Positions 52,139 to 61,143 of a stretch of 64,000 nt of DNA are shown here, one piece after another (the stretch's first letter is position 1; each line of letters opens with the position of its first letter). Where the stretch lies: assembly GCF_002895945.1 (NCBI RefSeq), contig NZ_NPZB01000002.1:620001-684000 (forward strand), written 5' to 3'. This DNA comes from Solilutibacter silvestris (GTDB lineage Bacteria > Pseudomonadota > Gammaproteobacteria > Xanthomonadales > Xanthomonadaceae). The notes under the pieces were generated by a model. That model did no database searches, was not told where the DNA came from, and saw only the letters and a list, made by a program, of their open reading frames with translations. A program made the position numbers and the translations under genes.

Positions 52139-53421
52139 GCCAGCACTACCCACCTTCCGACGACAACAACCACTCCCAGCAGCAGGGCGGGCAAGAACCG
52201 CAGGCGCAGGGCAATCCCTACTTCGATCGCGTCCAGGGCGGCACCGCAGCCGATCTCGATGCCGCCGCACCGACGTTGACGCAGACGGAAATGCAGCAGC
52301 TCAATCGCAAGGCGATGTTCTTCCTTGCCGCGATCGTTGGCCTGCTGTTGCTGGTCGCGTTCTGGATCATGCATTCGCTGTCCAATCGCGACGACGGCAA
52401 GAAAAAGGCCGCCGACGCGCAACGCCCGACGCAAGTGGTGGAAACACCCGACCTGCCTCGCGCCGCGCCCGCGCCGCCGGTCAACAACGATGCCGCCCAG
52501 CCGATCGACGTGGTGAACAACGCACCGCCGTTGCCACCCGCGCCGAACCATGCATCGGCAAATCGCGCGCGTGCCGGTGACTATGGCGATGGTGGCGATC
52601 AGTCACAGGCGATGCCGGCCGGCCCGCGCCCGCCCAGCCTGGTCGAGCGCCGCATGTGGAACGGCAACATGCCGCCGCCCGATGCCGCGCCGCAAGCGCA
52701 GGGACAAGGCATGGCTGGTGCGCAAGGCCAGCAAGGCGGAATGATGGTGATGGGTCCGAACGGCCCGATGTGGGTGCCCAACAAGGAAATGGTGAAAGAA
52801 GCGGACAGCAGCGCCAAGTTGCTGTCCAACCCCGATGCATTGCTGGTGCGCGGTACCTACATCCGTTGCATCCTCGAAACGCGCATCATCACCGACATTC
52901 CCGGCTTCACCTCGTGCATCGTCACCGAGCCGGTGTATTCGATCAACGGTCGTCGCCTGTTGTTGCCGCGCGGCTCGAAGATGCTGGGCAAGTACGACAG
53001 TGCCGGCATCGCCCGCGGTCGCGTCGCGGTGATCTGGGATCGCATCACCACGCCCAACGGTTATGACATCAGCATGGCCAGCCCCGGCACCGACCAGCTC
53101 GGTGGCGCCGGCCATCCCGGCCAGTACGACGCCCATTGGCCAAGTCGTGTCGCCACCGCGATGTTGATCAGCATGGTCAGCGACCTGTTCAAGTACGAGG
53201 GCCAGAAACACGGCCCCTCCGGCACGGTGGTAACGCCAAGCGGCGTCGCCTACGAGTCTCCGTACGAGAGCAATACCGCGCGCACCGTTCAGAGCATGGC
53301 CGAACAGGCCATCAACGAAAGCGCCAACCGCAAGCCGACGGTCACCATCAACCAGGGCACGCAGTTGAACGTGTACGTGGCGCAGGACGTCGACTTCAGC
53401 AACGTGCTGGCACGGCGCTGA
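52135..53421 (+). CDS. virB10: T4SS core protein VirB10
   Basis: 428 residues. Cytoplasmic Gln/Asn-rich N terminus, one transmembrane helix (about 62-80, FFLAAIVGLLLLVAFWIM), a Pro-rich periplasmic stretch, then the VirB10/TrbI barrel (about 220-428) with GTYIRCILETRIITDIPG, RLLLPRGSKMLGKY and the antenna-bearing HWPSRVATAMLISMVSD. It spans both membranes and gates the outer-membrane channel. ATG overlaps the virB9 stop. Confidence 0.95.
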   Translation: MSQHYPPSDDNNHSQQQGGQEPQAQGNPYFDRVQGGTAADLDAAAPTLTQTEMQQLNRKAMFFLAAIVGLLLLVAFWIMHSLSNRDDGKKKAADAQRPTQVVETPDLPRAAPAPPVNNDAAQPIDVVNNAPPLPPAPNHASANRARAGDYGDGGDQSQAMPAGPRPPSLVERRMWNGNMPPPDAAPQAQGQGMAGAQGQQGGMMVMGPNGPMWVPNKEMVKEADSSAKLLSNPDALLVRGTYIRCILETRIITDIPGFTSCIVTEPVYSINGRRLLLPRGSKMLGKYDSAGIARGRVAVIWDRITTPNGYDISMASPGTDQLGGAGHPGQYDAHWPSRVATAMLISMVSDLFKYEGQKHGPSGTVVTPSGVAYESPYESNTARTVQSMAEQAINESANRKPTVTINQGTQLNVYVAQDVDFSNVLARR

Positions 53422-53432
53422 CCGGGGGCACG

Positions 53433-54473
53433 GTGGAAGACGACAGCTCCCCGGTTGCGCGGATCTCCAACGACTTCCTCGAGTATCAATACGGGGTGCT
53501 CGGCATCCTCGAGCACCTCAACTCGCCGCGCGTCACCGAAATCTGCATCAACCGCCCGGGCGAGCTGTACCTGGAAACGCGCGATGGCTGGGAACACCTG
53601 TCGGTGCCCGGCCTGACCTTCGAACGCGCCCGCCAGTTCTGCACCGCCGTCGTCAACGAGAGCAACACCGGCCAGCGCATCACCGACATCGATCCGATGG
53701 TGTCGCTGACTTTCCCGACCGGCCAGCGCGCGCAGTTCGTGATTCCTCCCGCCTGCGATCCGGGCAAGGTGTCGATCACCATCCGCCTGCCGGCCAAGCA
53801 GAGCCGCACCCTGCAGCAGTACGAGGAAGACGGGTTCTTCGGCCAGATCCTCGAGACCAACGGCGAACTGCCGGCACACGACCAGGAATTGCTGGCGCTG
53901 CGCGAGGCACGCGATTACGGCGAATTCTTCCGCAAGGCCGTGCACTACAAGAAGAACATCGTCGTCTCCGGCGCCACCGGCAGCGGCAAGACCACCTTCA
54001 TGAAGGCGCTGGTCGATCACATTCCGATGGACGAGCGCCTGATCACCATCGAGGACGCGCGCGAACTGTTCATCCCGCAGAACAACGTGGCGCACCTGCT
54101 GTATTCCAAGGGCGGGCAGAGCGCCAGCCATGTCACCGCCAAGACCTGCATGGAAGCCTGTCTGCGCATGAAGCCGGACCGGATCATCCTGGCCGAGCTG
54201 CGCGGCGACGAATCGTTTTACTTCATCCGCAACTGCGCCTCGGGTCACCCCGGCTCGATCACCAGTTGCCACGCCGGCAGCACCGAGCAGACCTGGGACC
54301 AGATGGCGCTGATGGTGAAGGCCTCGCAGGAGGGTGCAGGACTGGAGTTCGCCACGATCAAGCGCCTGCTGATGTTGACCATCGACATCCTGGTCCACAT
54401 CAAGGCCCACGGTGGACGTCGCTACATCACCGGCATCGACTACCAGCCGGGCCGCCAGATTCCGGAAGCCTAG
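53433..54473 (+). CDS. virB11: T4SS ATPase VirB11
   Basis: 346 residues from a GTG start. The hexameric traffic ATPase signatures are intact: Walker A GATGSGKTT (180-188), Asp box ITIEDARELFIP, Walker B RIILAELRGDE and His box GHPGSITSCHAGS. VirB11 switches the machine between pilus assembly and secretion. It lies 11 nt after virB10 with a G-rich stretch 4 nt from the start. The longer frame beginning at 53136 overlaps virB10 and is not coding. Confidence 0.95.
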   Translation: MEDDSSPVARISNDFLEYQYGVLGILEHLNSPRVTEICINRPGELYLETRDGWEHLSVPGLTFERARQFCTAVVNESNTGQRITDIDPMVSLTFPTGQRAQFVIPPACDPGKVSITIRLPAKQSRTLQQYEEDGFFGQILETNGELPAHDQELLALREARDYGEFFRKAVHYKKNIVVSGATGSGKTTFMKALVDHIPMDERLITIEDARELFIPQNNVAHLLYSKGGQSASHVTAKTCMEACLRMKPDRIILAELRGDESFYFIRNCASGHPGSITSCHAGSTEQTWDQMALMVKASQEGAGLEFATIKRLLMLTIDILVHIKAHGGRRYITGIDYQPGRQIPEA

Positions 54474-54568
54474 TGGAGAAGACGTGATGGCCATCGCAAA
54501 TTCATTGACAATGCAGTCGCGCAATGGCACATTCCTTGCCGTATGCACACTTCTTTCAGGGGGGAGAG

Positions 54569-55363
54569 ATGCTGCTTGGTCTTGAACTGATGGGTTGCCC
54601 GCTGGCCGTTCCGGCCCAGGTGATGCAGCACGTCGTCAACGTCGAGTCGTCCTACAACCCCTATGCGATAGGGGTCGTCGGCGGCCATCTGGCGCGCCAG
54701 CCGAAGACGTTGCCGGAAGCGCTGGCGACCGTGCGCATGCTGGAAGACCGCGGCTACAACTTCTCGCTCGGCCTGGCCCAGGTGAATCGCTACAACCTGC
54801 GCAAGTACGGCCTGCAGACCTATGCCGCCGCGTTCCAGCCCTGCGCCAACCTCAAGGCGGGTTCGCAGATCCTGGCCGAATGCAACCAGCGCGCCAGCGG
54901 CCACTGGGGCAAGTCCTTCAGTTGCTACTACTCGGGCAATTTCGTCACCGGCTATCGCCAGGGCTATGTGCAGAAGATCGAACGCTCGATGTGGGGCGAT
55001 CGCGTCGCGCAGGCCGATGGCGTCGCGCCAATCCCGGTGGTTGATTCACGCAACCGCACGCAGCGCGGCGCAGCGGGTGCGCGTGTTGCCGCGCGCGGAA
55101 AGGCCATCCGGGCAGCCGTGATCCGCAACGAAGGCCAGCTTGATATCCGCAGCCTGATCGATCGTCGTGGTGGCGTGCTGCCTGCGCTGGTGCAAGCGCA
55201 GGCCGTTCCCACCCAACAACTGCCGATGCAGGCGCTGCCTGCCGTCGCCATGCCCGTCATGGCACAGCCGGTCATGGCGCAACCCATGCAGGCACAAATG
55301 CAATCGCAACCCATGTCGTCGCCAACGCAGAAATCTGCCGGCGACGATGCCTTCGTCTTTTAA
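54569..55363 (+). CDS. virB1: T4SS lytic transglycosylase VirB1
   Basis: 264 residues. The SLT domain (about 1-150) has the catalytic glutamate at 26 (HVVNVESSYNPYAIGVVG) and FSLGLAQVNRYNL. It opens peptidoglycan for assembly of the apparatus. No cleavable signal peptide is obvious, as in some VirB1 proteins. The C-terminal 100 residues are disordered and rich in Met, Gln, Pro and Ala (MAQPVMAQPMQAQMQ). A strong GGGGGAG precedes ATG 54569. The 95-bp gap from virB11 is the largest in the first half of the operon. Confidence 0.9.
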   Translation: MLLGLELMGCPLAVPAQVMQHVVNVESSYNPYAIGVVGGHLARQPKTLPEALATVRMLEDRGYNFSLGLAQVNRYNLRKYGLQTYAAAFQPCANLKAGSQILAECNQRASGHWGKSFSCYYSGNFVTGYRQGYVQKIERSMWGDRVAQADGVAPIPVVDSRNRTQRGAAGARVAARGKAIRAAVIRNEGQLDIRSLIDRRGGVLPALVQAQAVPTQQLPMQALPAVAMPVMAQPVMAQPMQAQMQSQPMSSPTQKSAGDDAFVF

Positions 55364-55389
55364 CCGTTGCATCCACCCAGGAGTCGAAA

Positions 55390-55794
55390 ATGAAACTGAA
55401 ACTTTCTTCCCGCAAGCCCAACCTGACATTGCTCGCCATGCTGCTGCTGGCCACGTTGTGTCTGTTCGCGCCTGACGTGATGGCGCAGACCGAAGCGCAG
55501 ACCAAGTTGTGCGGCGTGATGAAGAACGTCTACGACATCCTCAAGGTTGCCTCGATCCTGATCGTGACCGTTGCGGTCATTTTCGCCGGTTACCAGATCG
55601 CCTTCGCCCACAAGCGCATTTCCGACGTCGCCCCGATCCTGATCGGTGGCCTGCTGATCGGTGCCGCTGCCCAGATCGCCTCGATGGTGATCGGCAACGA
55701 CAAGATGAAGGGCAGTGGCGATTGCGCAGCGGATGTTGGCGGTACCACCACCACCGGCTACGTGATCACCCTCGATCGCGGCTACCGTGCATAA
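55390..55794 (+). CDS. virB2: T4SS major pilin VirB2
   Basis: 134 residues. A long signal peptide ends near VMAQ, followed by two hydrophobic helices (about 52-72 ILKVASILIVTVAVIFAGYQ, and 83-103 APILIGGLLIGAAAQIASMV) separated by a basic loop (HKRISD), the VirB2/TrbC pilin plan. The C-terminal extension of about 30 residues (MKGSGDCAADVGGTTTTG) is longer than in A. tumefaciens VirB2. Confidence 0.9.
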   Translation: MKLKLSSRKPNLTLLAMLLLATLCLFAPDVMAQTEAQTKLCGVMKNVYDILKVASILIVTVAVIFAGYQIAFAHKRISDVAPILIGGLLIGAAAQIASMVIGNDKMKGSGDCAADVGGTTTTGYVITLDRGYRA

Positions 55795-56098
55795 GAACGT
55801 CATGTTCCGCGGCTGCACCCGCCCGCCCATGTTCCTGGGCGTGCCCTATGTCCCGTTTTTCCTCGGGGCGGGCGGCGTGCTGCTGATCGCGATGTACAGC
55901 GGCAACCTGCTGTTCATCGTCTTCGCGCCGGTCGTCATCTACATCATGCGGATGATGGCCCGGCGTGACGAACACATCTTCACCTTGCTGGGATTGAAGC
56001 TGGGCATGCGCACGCGTATGCGCAATACCGGCGACCACGATGGACTGTGGGTCTTCAATCCCAATCCCTACCGCGAAAAACCGGCGCCACGCGACTGA
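55787..56098 (+). CDS. virB3: T4SS inner-membrane protein VirB3
   Basis: 103 residues. The family motif FRGCTRPPMFLGVPYVPF is followed by two adjacent hydrophobic segments (about 22-60). VirB3 works with VirB4 in the inner membrane. The GTG start at 55787 overlaps the virB2 end; ATG 55802 would shorten it by five residues. The stop overlaps the virB4 ATG (TGATG). Confidence 0.9.
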   Translation: MHKNVMFRGCTRPPMFLGVPYVPFFLGAGGVLLIAMYSGNLLFIVFAPVVIYIMRMMARRDEHIFTLLGLKLGMRTRMRNTGDHDGLWVFNPNPYREKPAPRD

Positions 56099-58569
56099 TG
56101 TTCAGACCCGATACCCCTGTCAGCGAATTCCTCCCGTTCTCCACCCATGTCTCGCCCACGGTGATCAAGACCACGGGCGGCGATTACCTCGTGGTGTGGA
56201 ACCTTGGCGGGCTGCCGTTCGTTGGCCGCGAGGAATGGGAGATCGAGCACAAGCACGCCACGTTCAACCGCCTGTTGCAGACCCTGCGCGCGCCGGATTT
56301 CCTCAACGTCGCGTTCTGGGTCCACGACATCCGTCGCCGCCGCAGGATCGGCAGTGGCGCCAAGTTCAGGCATGACTTCAACCAGCAGATGTCGGATCGC
56401 TATTTCGAAGCGCTGTCGTCGCAGAAGATCATGCAGAACGAGTTGTACCTGTGCATGGTCTATCGCCCGCACGGCGGCCTGCGCATCAAGGACAAGGTCA
56501 GCGACGTCGGCCGCCTCGAACGCTTGCAGAAGGAAGCGGTCGCGCGCATCCAGGAACTCGCCGCCAACGTCGAGGCCGTGCTCAAGGATTACTCGCCGTA
56601 TCGCCTCGGCATGTATGAGGCCGACAACGGCGTGGTGTTCTCGGAAATCCTCGAACTCTACGGCTACATCCTCAATCGCATCGACGAGCCGGTGCCGGTG
56701 CTCAACGCGGCGATCAAGGATTACCTGCCGGTCAGTCGCCTGATGTTCTCGGTCAAGAGCGGCGATTTCGTCGTCAACCCGCCGAACAACGTCAACCAGT
56801 ACGGCGCCATCCTCAACGTCAAGGAATACCCGGAAGGCACCTGGCCGGGCATCCTCAATGGATTGAAGTACCTCGACTTCGAATACGTCATCACCCACTC
56901 CTTCAGCCCGAAGGGGCGCGCCGATGCGCTGAAGGTACTGGAACGCACCAAGGGCATGATGATCTCGTCCGGCGACAAGTCCTATACGCAGATCCAGGAA
57001 CTGGATGTGGCGATGGACCAGCTTACCTCCGGCAACTTCGTGCTCGGCGAATACCACTTCATCATCGCGCTGTACGCCGAATCGCAGGACAAACTCGGCC
57101 AGCAGATCGCGGCAACGCGCGCCGAACTCTCCAATGCCGGCTTCGTCTCGTCGAAGGAAGACATGGCCGTCGCGCCATCGTTCTATTCGCAATTCCCCGG
57201 CAACTGGCGTTATCGCACCCGTACCGCAAACGTCAGCTCGCTGAACTTCCTCGGGCTGTCGCCGCTGCACAACTTCGCAGTCGGCAAGAAGGACAACAAC
57301 CCGTGGGGCGAGTGCGTCACCACGTTGCAGACCACCAACGGTCAGCCGTACTTCTTCAACTTCCACGCCACCCACCCGGGCGAGAATTCGCTGGGAGAGA
57401 AGGCGATCGGCAACACCATGGTGATCGGCAAGTCCGGTACCGGCAAGACCGCGCTGATCAACTTCCTGCTGAGCCAGGTGCAGAAGTTCGATCCGGTGCC
57501 AACCATCTTCTTCTTCGACAAGGATCGCGGCGCCGAAATCTTCGTGCGCGCCTGCGGCGGCAACTACCTGGCGCTGGAAAGCGGCCAGCCCACCGGCTTC
57601 AACCCGTTCCAGTGCGAGAACAGCGAAGCCAACGTCCAGTTCCTCTCCGACCTGATCAAGGTGCTGGCGGCCAAGCCGGTCTACACCGCGCGCGAGGAAG
57701 AAGAAATCTATCGCGCGGTCGAGGCGATGCTCGACATGCCGATGCAGCTGCGCAGCATGACCAACTTCCAGAAGAGCCTGCCCAACATGGGCGACGACGG
57801 CCTGTTCGCACGCCTGCGCAAATGGACCATGGGCAATTCGCTGGGCTGGGTGTTCGACAACCCGGTCGATACCGTTGATCTCAGCCGCGCCAGCATCATT
57901 GGTTTCGACTACACCGACATCATCGAAAACCCGGAAGTACGCGTGCCGGTGATCAACTACCTGATCCACCGCCTCGAAGCGCTGATCGACGGCCGTCCGC
58001 TGATCTACGTGATGGATGAATTCTGGAAGATCCTGGAAGGCAAGGGCGGCCTGAAGGATTTCGCCAAGAACAAGCAGAAGACCATCCGCAAGCAGAACGG
58101 CCTCGGCATCTTCGCCACGCAAAGCCCGGAAGACGCGCTGCAGAGCGACATCGCCGCCGCGCTGATCGAACAGACCGCGACCCTGATCCTGCTGCCGAAC
58201 CCGAACGCCAGCAAGGAAGACTACGTCGACGGCCTCAAGCTCACCGAAGCCGAATACAACGTGGTGGTGAGCCTGGATGAACGCTCGCGCTGCTTCCTGG
58301 TGAAGCAGGGCCACGCCGCCAATGTCTGCCAGCTCAACCTGCGCGGCATGGACGACGAACTCGCGGTGATTTCCGCATCGACCGACAACATCGAAATCCT
58401 GCACGCACTGCTGGAAGAACAGGCGATGCGCCACGAAGTATCTCAGAACGAACTGAAACCCGAACAGTGGTTGCCCGAGTTCTACGAGCGCCGCAAGGGT
58501 TCCGGCAAACGTCGTGGTAATGACGACAAAGATGCCACAACCCGCCGCATGGCCGGGCGCGGCAATTGA
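56098..58569 (+). CDS. virB4: T4SS ATPase VirB4
   Basis: 823 residues. The N-terminal CagE/TrbE domain is followed by a RecA-like domain with Walker A GKSGTGKT (444-451) and Walker B LIYVMDEFWKIL near residue 640, plus the conserved TQSPEDAL. VirB4 powers pilus assembly and substrate transfer at the inner membrane. ATG 56098 overlaps the virB3 stop. The C terminus ends in a basic, disordered tail (RRKGSGKRRGNDDKD). Confidence 0.96.
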   Translation: MFRPDTPVSEFLPFSTHVSPTVIKTTGGDYLVVWNLGGLPFVGREEWEIEHKHATFNRLLQTLRAPDFLNVAFWVHDIRRRRRIGSGAKFRHDFNQQMSDRYFEALSSQKIMQNELYLCMVYRPHGGLRIKDKVSDVGRLERLQKEAVARIQELAANVEAVLKDYSPYRLGMYEADNGVVFSEILELYGYILNRIDEPVPVLNAAIKDYLPVSRLMFSVKSGDFVVNPPNNVNQYGAILNVKEYPEGTWPGILNGLKYLDFEYVITHSFSPKGRADALKVLERTKGMMISSGDKSYTQIQELDVAMDQLTSGNFVLGEYHFIIALYAESQDKLGQQIAATRAELSNAGFVSSKEDMAVAPSFYSQFPGNWRYRTRTANVSSLNFLGLSPLHNFAVGKKDNNPWGECVTTLQTTNGQPYFFNFHATHPGENSLGEKAIGNTMVIGKSGTGKTALINFLLSQVQKFDPVPTIFFFDKDRGAEIFVRACGGNYLALESGQPTGFNPFQCENSEANVQFLSDLIKVLAAKPVYTAREEEEIYRAVEAMLDMPMQLRSMTNFQKSLPNMGDDGLFARLRKWTMGNSLGWVFDNPVDTVDLSRASIIGFDYTDIIENPEVRVPVINYLIHRLEALIDGRPLIYVMDEFWKILEGKGGLKDFAKNKQKTIRKQNGLGIFATQSPEDALQSDIAAALIEQTATLILLPNPNASKEDYVDGLKLTEAEYNVVVSLDERSRCFLVKQGHAANVCQLNLRGMDDELAVISASTDNIEILHALLEEQAMRHEVSQNELKPEQWLPEFYERRKGSGKRRGNDDKDATTRRMAGRGN

Positions 58570-58595
58570 ACGCACAAACTAGGGAGGGCACGCAC

Positions 58596-59513
58596 ATGGC
58601 GACCGCACAAATCAAGAACAATAATCCGGGCCGCCGCCGGCTGCGCACCGCGATGGCGATCGTCATGACCGCCTGCCTCACCATCAGCGTGGGCGCCTGG
58701 GCGGATTGGGCGGTGAATGACAGCGAGGCGATAGATGAGCTCAAGGCGATCCACAAGTCCATCGGCGATCCGAACAGCGATGATTTGCTCACTTATCAAA
58801 AGAATCAAAGTAATGTGACCAAAGGTGACCTCAGTCCGGATGCTCAGAAGGGTGAGCAGCAGGGGCGCTACAAAGATCCTGATGTCATGTTCAAGTCGAC
58901 GGATGTGACCTTGACGGCCAATGCATCCGCCAAGCTGTCCAGTGTCGACATGAGCGACGAAACGAGGTGTCCCAAGCCGAAGAAGCCCGATGCGCCCAAG
59001 GTGGATGGAATCGACACTGGCTCGGCGATTTCCAGCGCCAGCAGTACAGCCGGGGACGGCATCCCGGACCAGCAGTACAAGTTGTGCAAGGACATTCTGG
59101 AAACGCAAAAAGCGCAATTCAAATACAACGTGATGATGAGCGAATTGGCCGACGTCCGTTATCAGCGCTTGCAGCAGATCGAGCGTGATCGCGGCAACAT
59201 CGATGAGCTCGCGGCCGGAAAGCTCCAGGACAATACCAACCGCATGTTGGCGTTGATCGCGCTGATCCAGATCGACCAGCAACAACAGAAGACCTACAAC
59301 GATGCCTATAGCGCGCGTGTGACTTATCTGCGGGGTGTGCAGGATCGCCTGAGTCAGATGGCACTAAATGGCACGAGTGGTACCGACAGCAGTGGCGGCG
59401 GCCCATTGGGCGGTGTTGGCGGCCAGTTGGCCAATGACGCGGCGACGATGGCTGTAATGACACTTGCATTGGGTGACAACTCGCCGTTGCACAGCAAGCA
59501 GCGCGGCCAGTGA
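58596..59513 (+). CDS. virB5: VirB5-like minor pilus component
   Basis: 305 residues with a Sec signal peptide cleaved near GAWAD. The mature protein is helical, with long segments DILETQKAQFKYNVMMSELADVRYQRLQQIERDRGNI and DNTNRMLALIALIQIDQQQQKTYNDAYSARV, as in VirB5/TraC. Conservation is weak, so the name rests on the helical plan and the place between virB4 and virB6. An AGGGAGGG lies just upstream. The middle of the gene is visibly less GC-rich than its neighbours. Confidence 0.78.
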   Translation: MATAQIKNNNPGRRRLRTAMAIVMTACLTISVGAWADWAVNDSEAIDELKAIHKSIGDPNSDDLLTYQKNQSNVTKGDLSPDAQKGEQQGRYKDPDVMFKSTDVTLTANASAKLSSVDMSDETRCPKPKKPDAPKVDGIDTGSAISSASSTAGDGIPDQQYKLCKDILETQKAQFKYNVMMSELADVRYQRLQQIERDRGNIDELAAGKLQDNTNRMLALIALIQIDQQQQKTYNDAYSARVTYLRGVQDRLSQMALNGTSGTDSSGGGPLGGVGGQLANDAATMAVMTLALGDNSPLHSKQRGQ

Positions 59514-59545
59514 ACGGCTGCGTTCAGGGGGATTGAGGAGAGCAC

Positions 59546-60673
59546 ATGGGCAGCATCGGACAATGGATATTCTTCAGCCTGATCTTCAAGTTCCTGGACA
59601 AGGAAATCGAGATCTTCCGCACCAACCTGGTCAGCGGATTGATCCAGTGGATCCTTTTGTTTGGCACGATCATGGTGGTGTCGTGGATCATCTTCCAAGG
59701 CTGGCTGATCGTCACCGGTCGTTCGCGCGAACCGATGATGGCGCTGGTGACCAACTCGATGCGGGTAGTGCTGATCACCTTGGTTGCGAGTACGTTCTCG
59801 CTATTTGGCAACGACATTTCCGACTTGCTGAGCAACACTTTGCCGCGGGCGATCACCGGGCTGGTGACAGTCGATGAGGTCTCACCGGCGCAGCAGATTG
59901 ACCAGAACCTGACGTTGATGCAGTCGACATTCGCCTTGCTGGATTCCTATGCAACCGCTGGCGGCAGTGCGGATGCCTGGAAGGATCAGCTCAGCCATAT
60001 CACCACGATGAGCGCTGTGGGAACCGCGGGCCCGGCAGTGGTCGGCGGTGCGCTGCTGCTGATGTACAAGGTCGCGCTGGCACTGTTCGTCGGCCTTGGG
60101 CCGTTGTTCATCATGTGCTTGCTGTTCCAGTCGACCAAGAGCCTCTTCTCGAAGTGGCTGCAATACGGTATCGGCACCTGCTTCTCGCTGGCTGTGCTTT
60201 GCTTCATGGTGTCAGTAGCAATGAAGATGGTGGCGGCGGTAGGCGCGGCGATGTTCGTCAAATACACGCTGGCGATCAACAACGTCGGGGCGATGGAGGG
60301 CTTGAACACCGTCGCGATGCAGCAGGGTGGATTGGGGATGGTGCTGACGGTGTTGCTGGTGACTTGTCCGCCGCTGGCGGCACAGTTCTTCAATGCGACG
60401 GTGGGTGGGTTCAACGCGTATTCGCAATTCGGACATACCAAGCCGGATCCGCATGGTGGCGGAGGCATGGTGAGGGATGGTCAAGGGAGTGTGATTGGGC
60501 AGCAGGCGCCTTCGGCGAACCATGAGCAGAGAAACCTAGGGGCAAGCAATCCCGGCTCCCATCATGGTGCCAATAGGAACTTGGCAGGTAATCAATCATC
60601 CATTCAGCCGACACAGGATGAAATACGGTCGAATTCCCAGCGCAAGTTGCGTGTGGATGGAGATCAGGCGTGA
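59546..60673 (+). CDS. virB6: T4SS polytopic membrane protein VirB6
   Basis: 375 residues with several transmembrane helices: about 35-55 (IQWILLFGTIMVVSWIIFQG), 70-92, 170-200 (VVGGALLLMYKVALALFVGLGPLFIMCLLF), 210-232 and 265-285. TrbL/VirB6 family member forming part of the inner-membrane channel. The last 90 residues are a hydrophilic Gly/Asn/His-rich tail. Its stop overlaps the GTG of the next gene. Confidence 0.9.
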   Translation: MGSIGQWIFFSLIFKFLDKEIEIFRTNLVSGLIQWILLFGTIMVVSWIIFQGWLIVTGRSREPMMALVTNSMRVVLITLVASTFSLFGNDISDLLSNTLPRAITGLVTVDEVSPAQQIDQNLTLMQSTFALLDSYATAGGSADAWKDQLSHITTMSAVGTAGPAVVGGALLLMYKVALALFVGLGPLFIMCLLFQSTKSLFSKWLQYGIGTCFSLAVLCFMVSVAMKMVAAVGAAMFVKYTLAINNVGAMEGLNTVAMQQGGLGMVLTVLLVTCPPLAAQFFNATVGGFNAYSQFGHTKPDPHGGGGMVRDGQGSVIGQQAPSANHEQRNLGASNPGSHHGANRNLAGNQSSIQPTQDEIRSNSQRKLRVDGDQA

Positions 60674-61143
60674 ACAAATTTCTGCTGATGGTTCTGCTGT
60701 TATTCGGTTCTCTTACAGGACATGCGCAAGTACAGGTGCCCGGATGCCCCCCTGGTGTAGTGCCGGGGCAGCCGGGATGTGGCGGAGACGACGGGAGCAA
60801 TTCATCAGCTCAAACCTACACCGGTCCGATTTGGCAGGACCGATACGGTGCGATTGCCTTAGATAGTAAGACTGGTTCTATCGGATGGGCTTCAGTTGCT
60901 AGAAGTAAAAGAGCAGCAGCTAAGGAGGCCATCGAAGACTGCGGTGGCGGCGGCTGCAAAATTCAAGCGCAAGTGCGTAATTCCTGCCTAGCTACAGCTT
61001 GGGGGGGCGGTAAATCTGGGTTTGGGGCAAATGTCGATCTGCGGAAAGCTGAAGAAGAGTCCGTGAACAATTGCGAGCAGATTAGTGGCACAGCATGCAA
61101 AGTTGAATATAGCGCCTGCAGCCTGTCTGTGAGGATTCGGTGA
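60670..61143 (+). CDS. Secreted DUF4189 protein of the X-T4SS locus
   Basis: 157 residues. A signal peptide (MNKFLLMVLLLFGSLTGHAQ) is followed by a Gly/Pro/Cys spacer (VPGCPPGVVPGQPGC) and a DUF4189 domain (about 48-150, YGAIALDSKTGSIGWASVARSKRAAAKEAIEDC). The mature protein has eight cysteines, suggesting disulfides in the periplasm. It is coupled to virB6 (GTGA overlap) and to the immunity-type lipoprotein (TGATG). Function unknown: an accessory of the apparatus or a second protective factor are possible. Base composition is clearly lower in GC than the vir genes. Confidence 0.8.
   Translation: MNKFLLMVLLLFGSLTGHAQVQVPGCPPGVVPGQPGCGGDDGSNSSAQTYTGPIWQDRYGAIALDSKTGSIGWASVARSKRAAAKEAIEDCGGGGCKIQAQVRNSCLATAWGGGKSGFGANVDLRKAEEESVNNCEQISGTACKVEYSACSLSVRIR

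Noticed and set aside
53136-53432. Upstream extension of virB11 overlapping virB10
   Set aside because: virB10 is intact there; the VirB11 sequence begins at GTG 53433.
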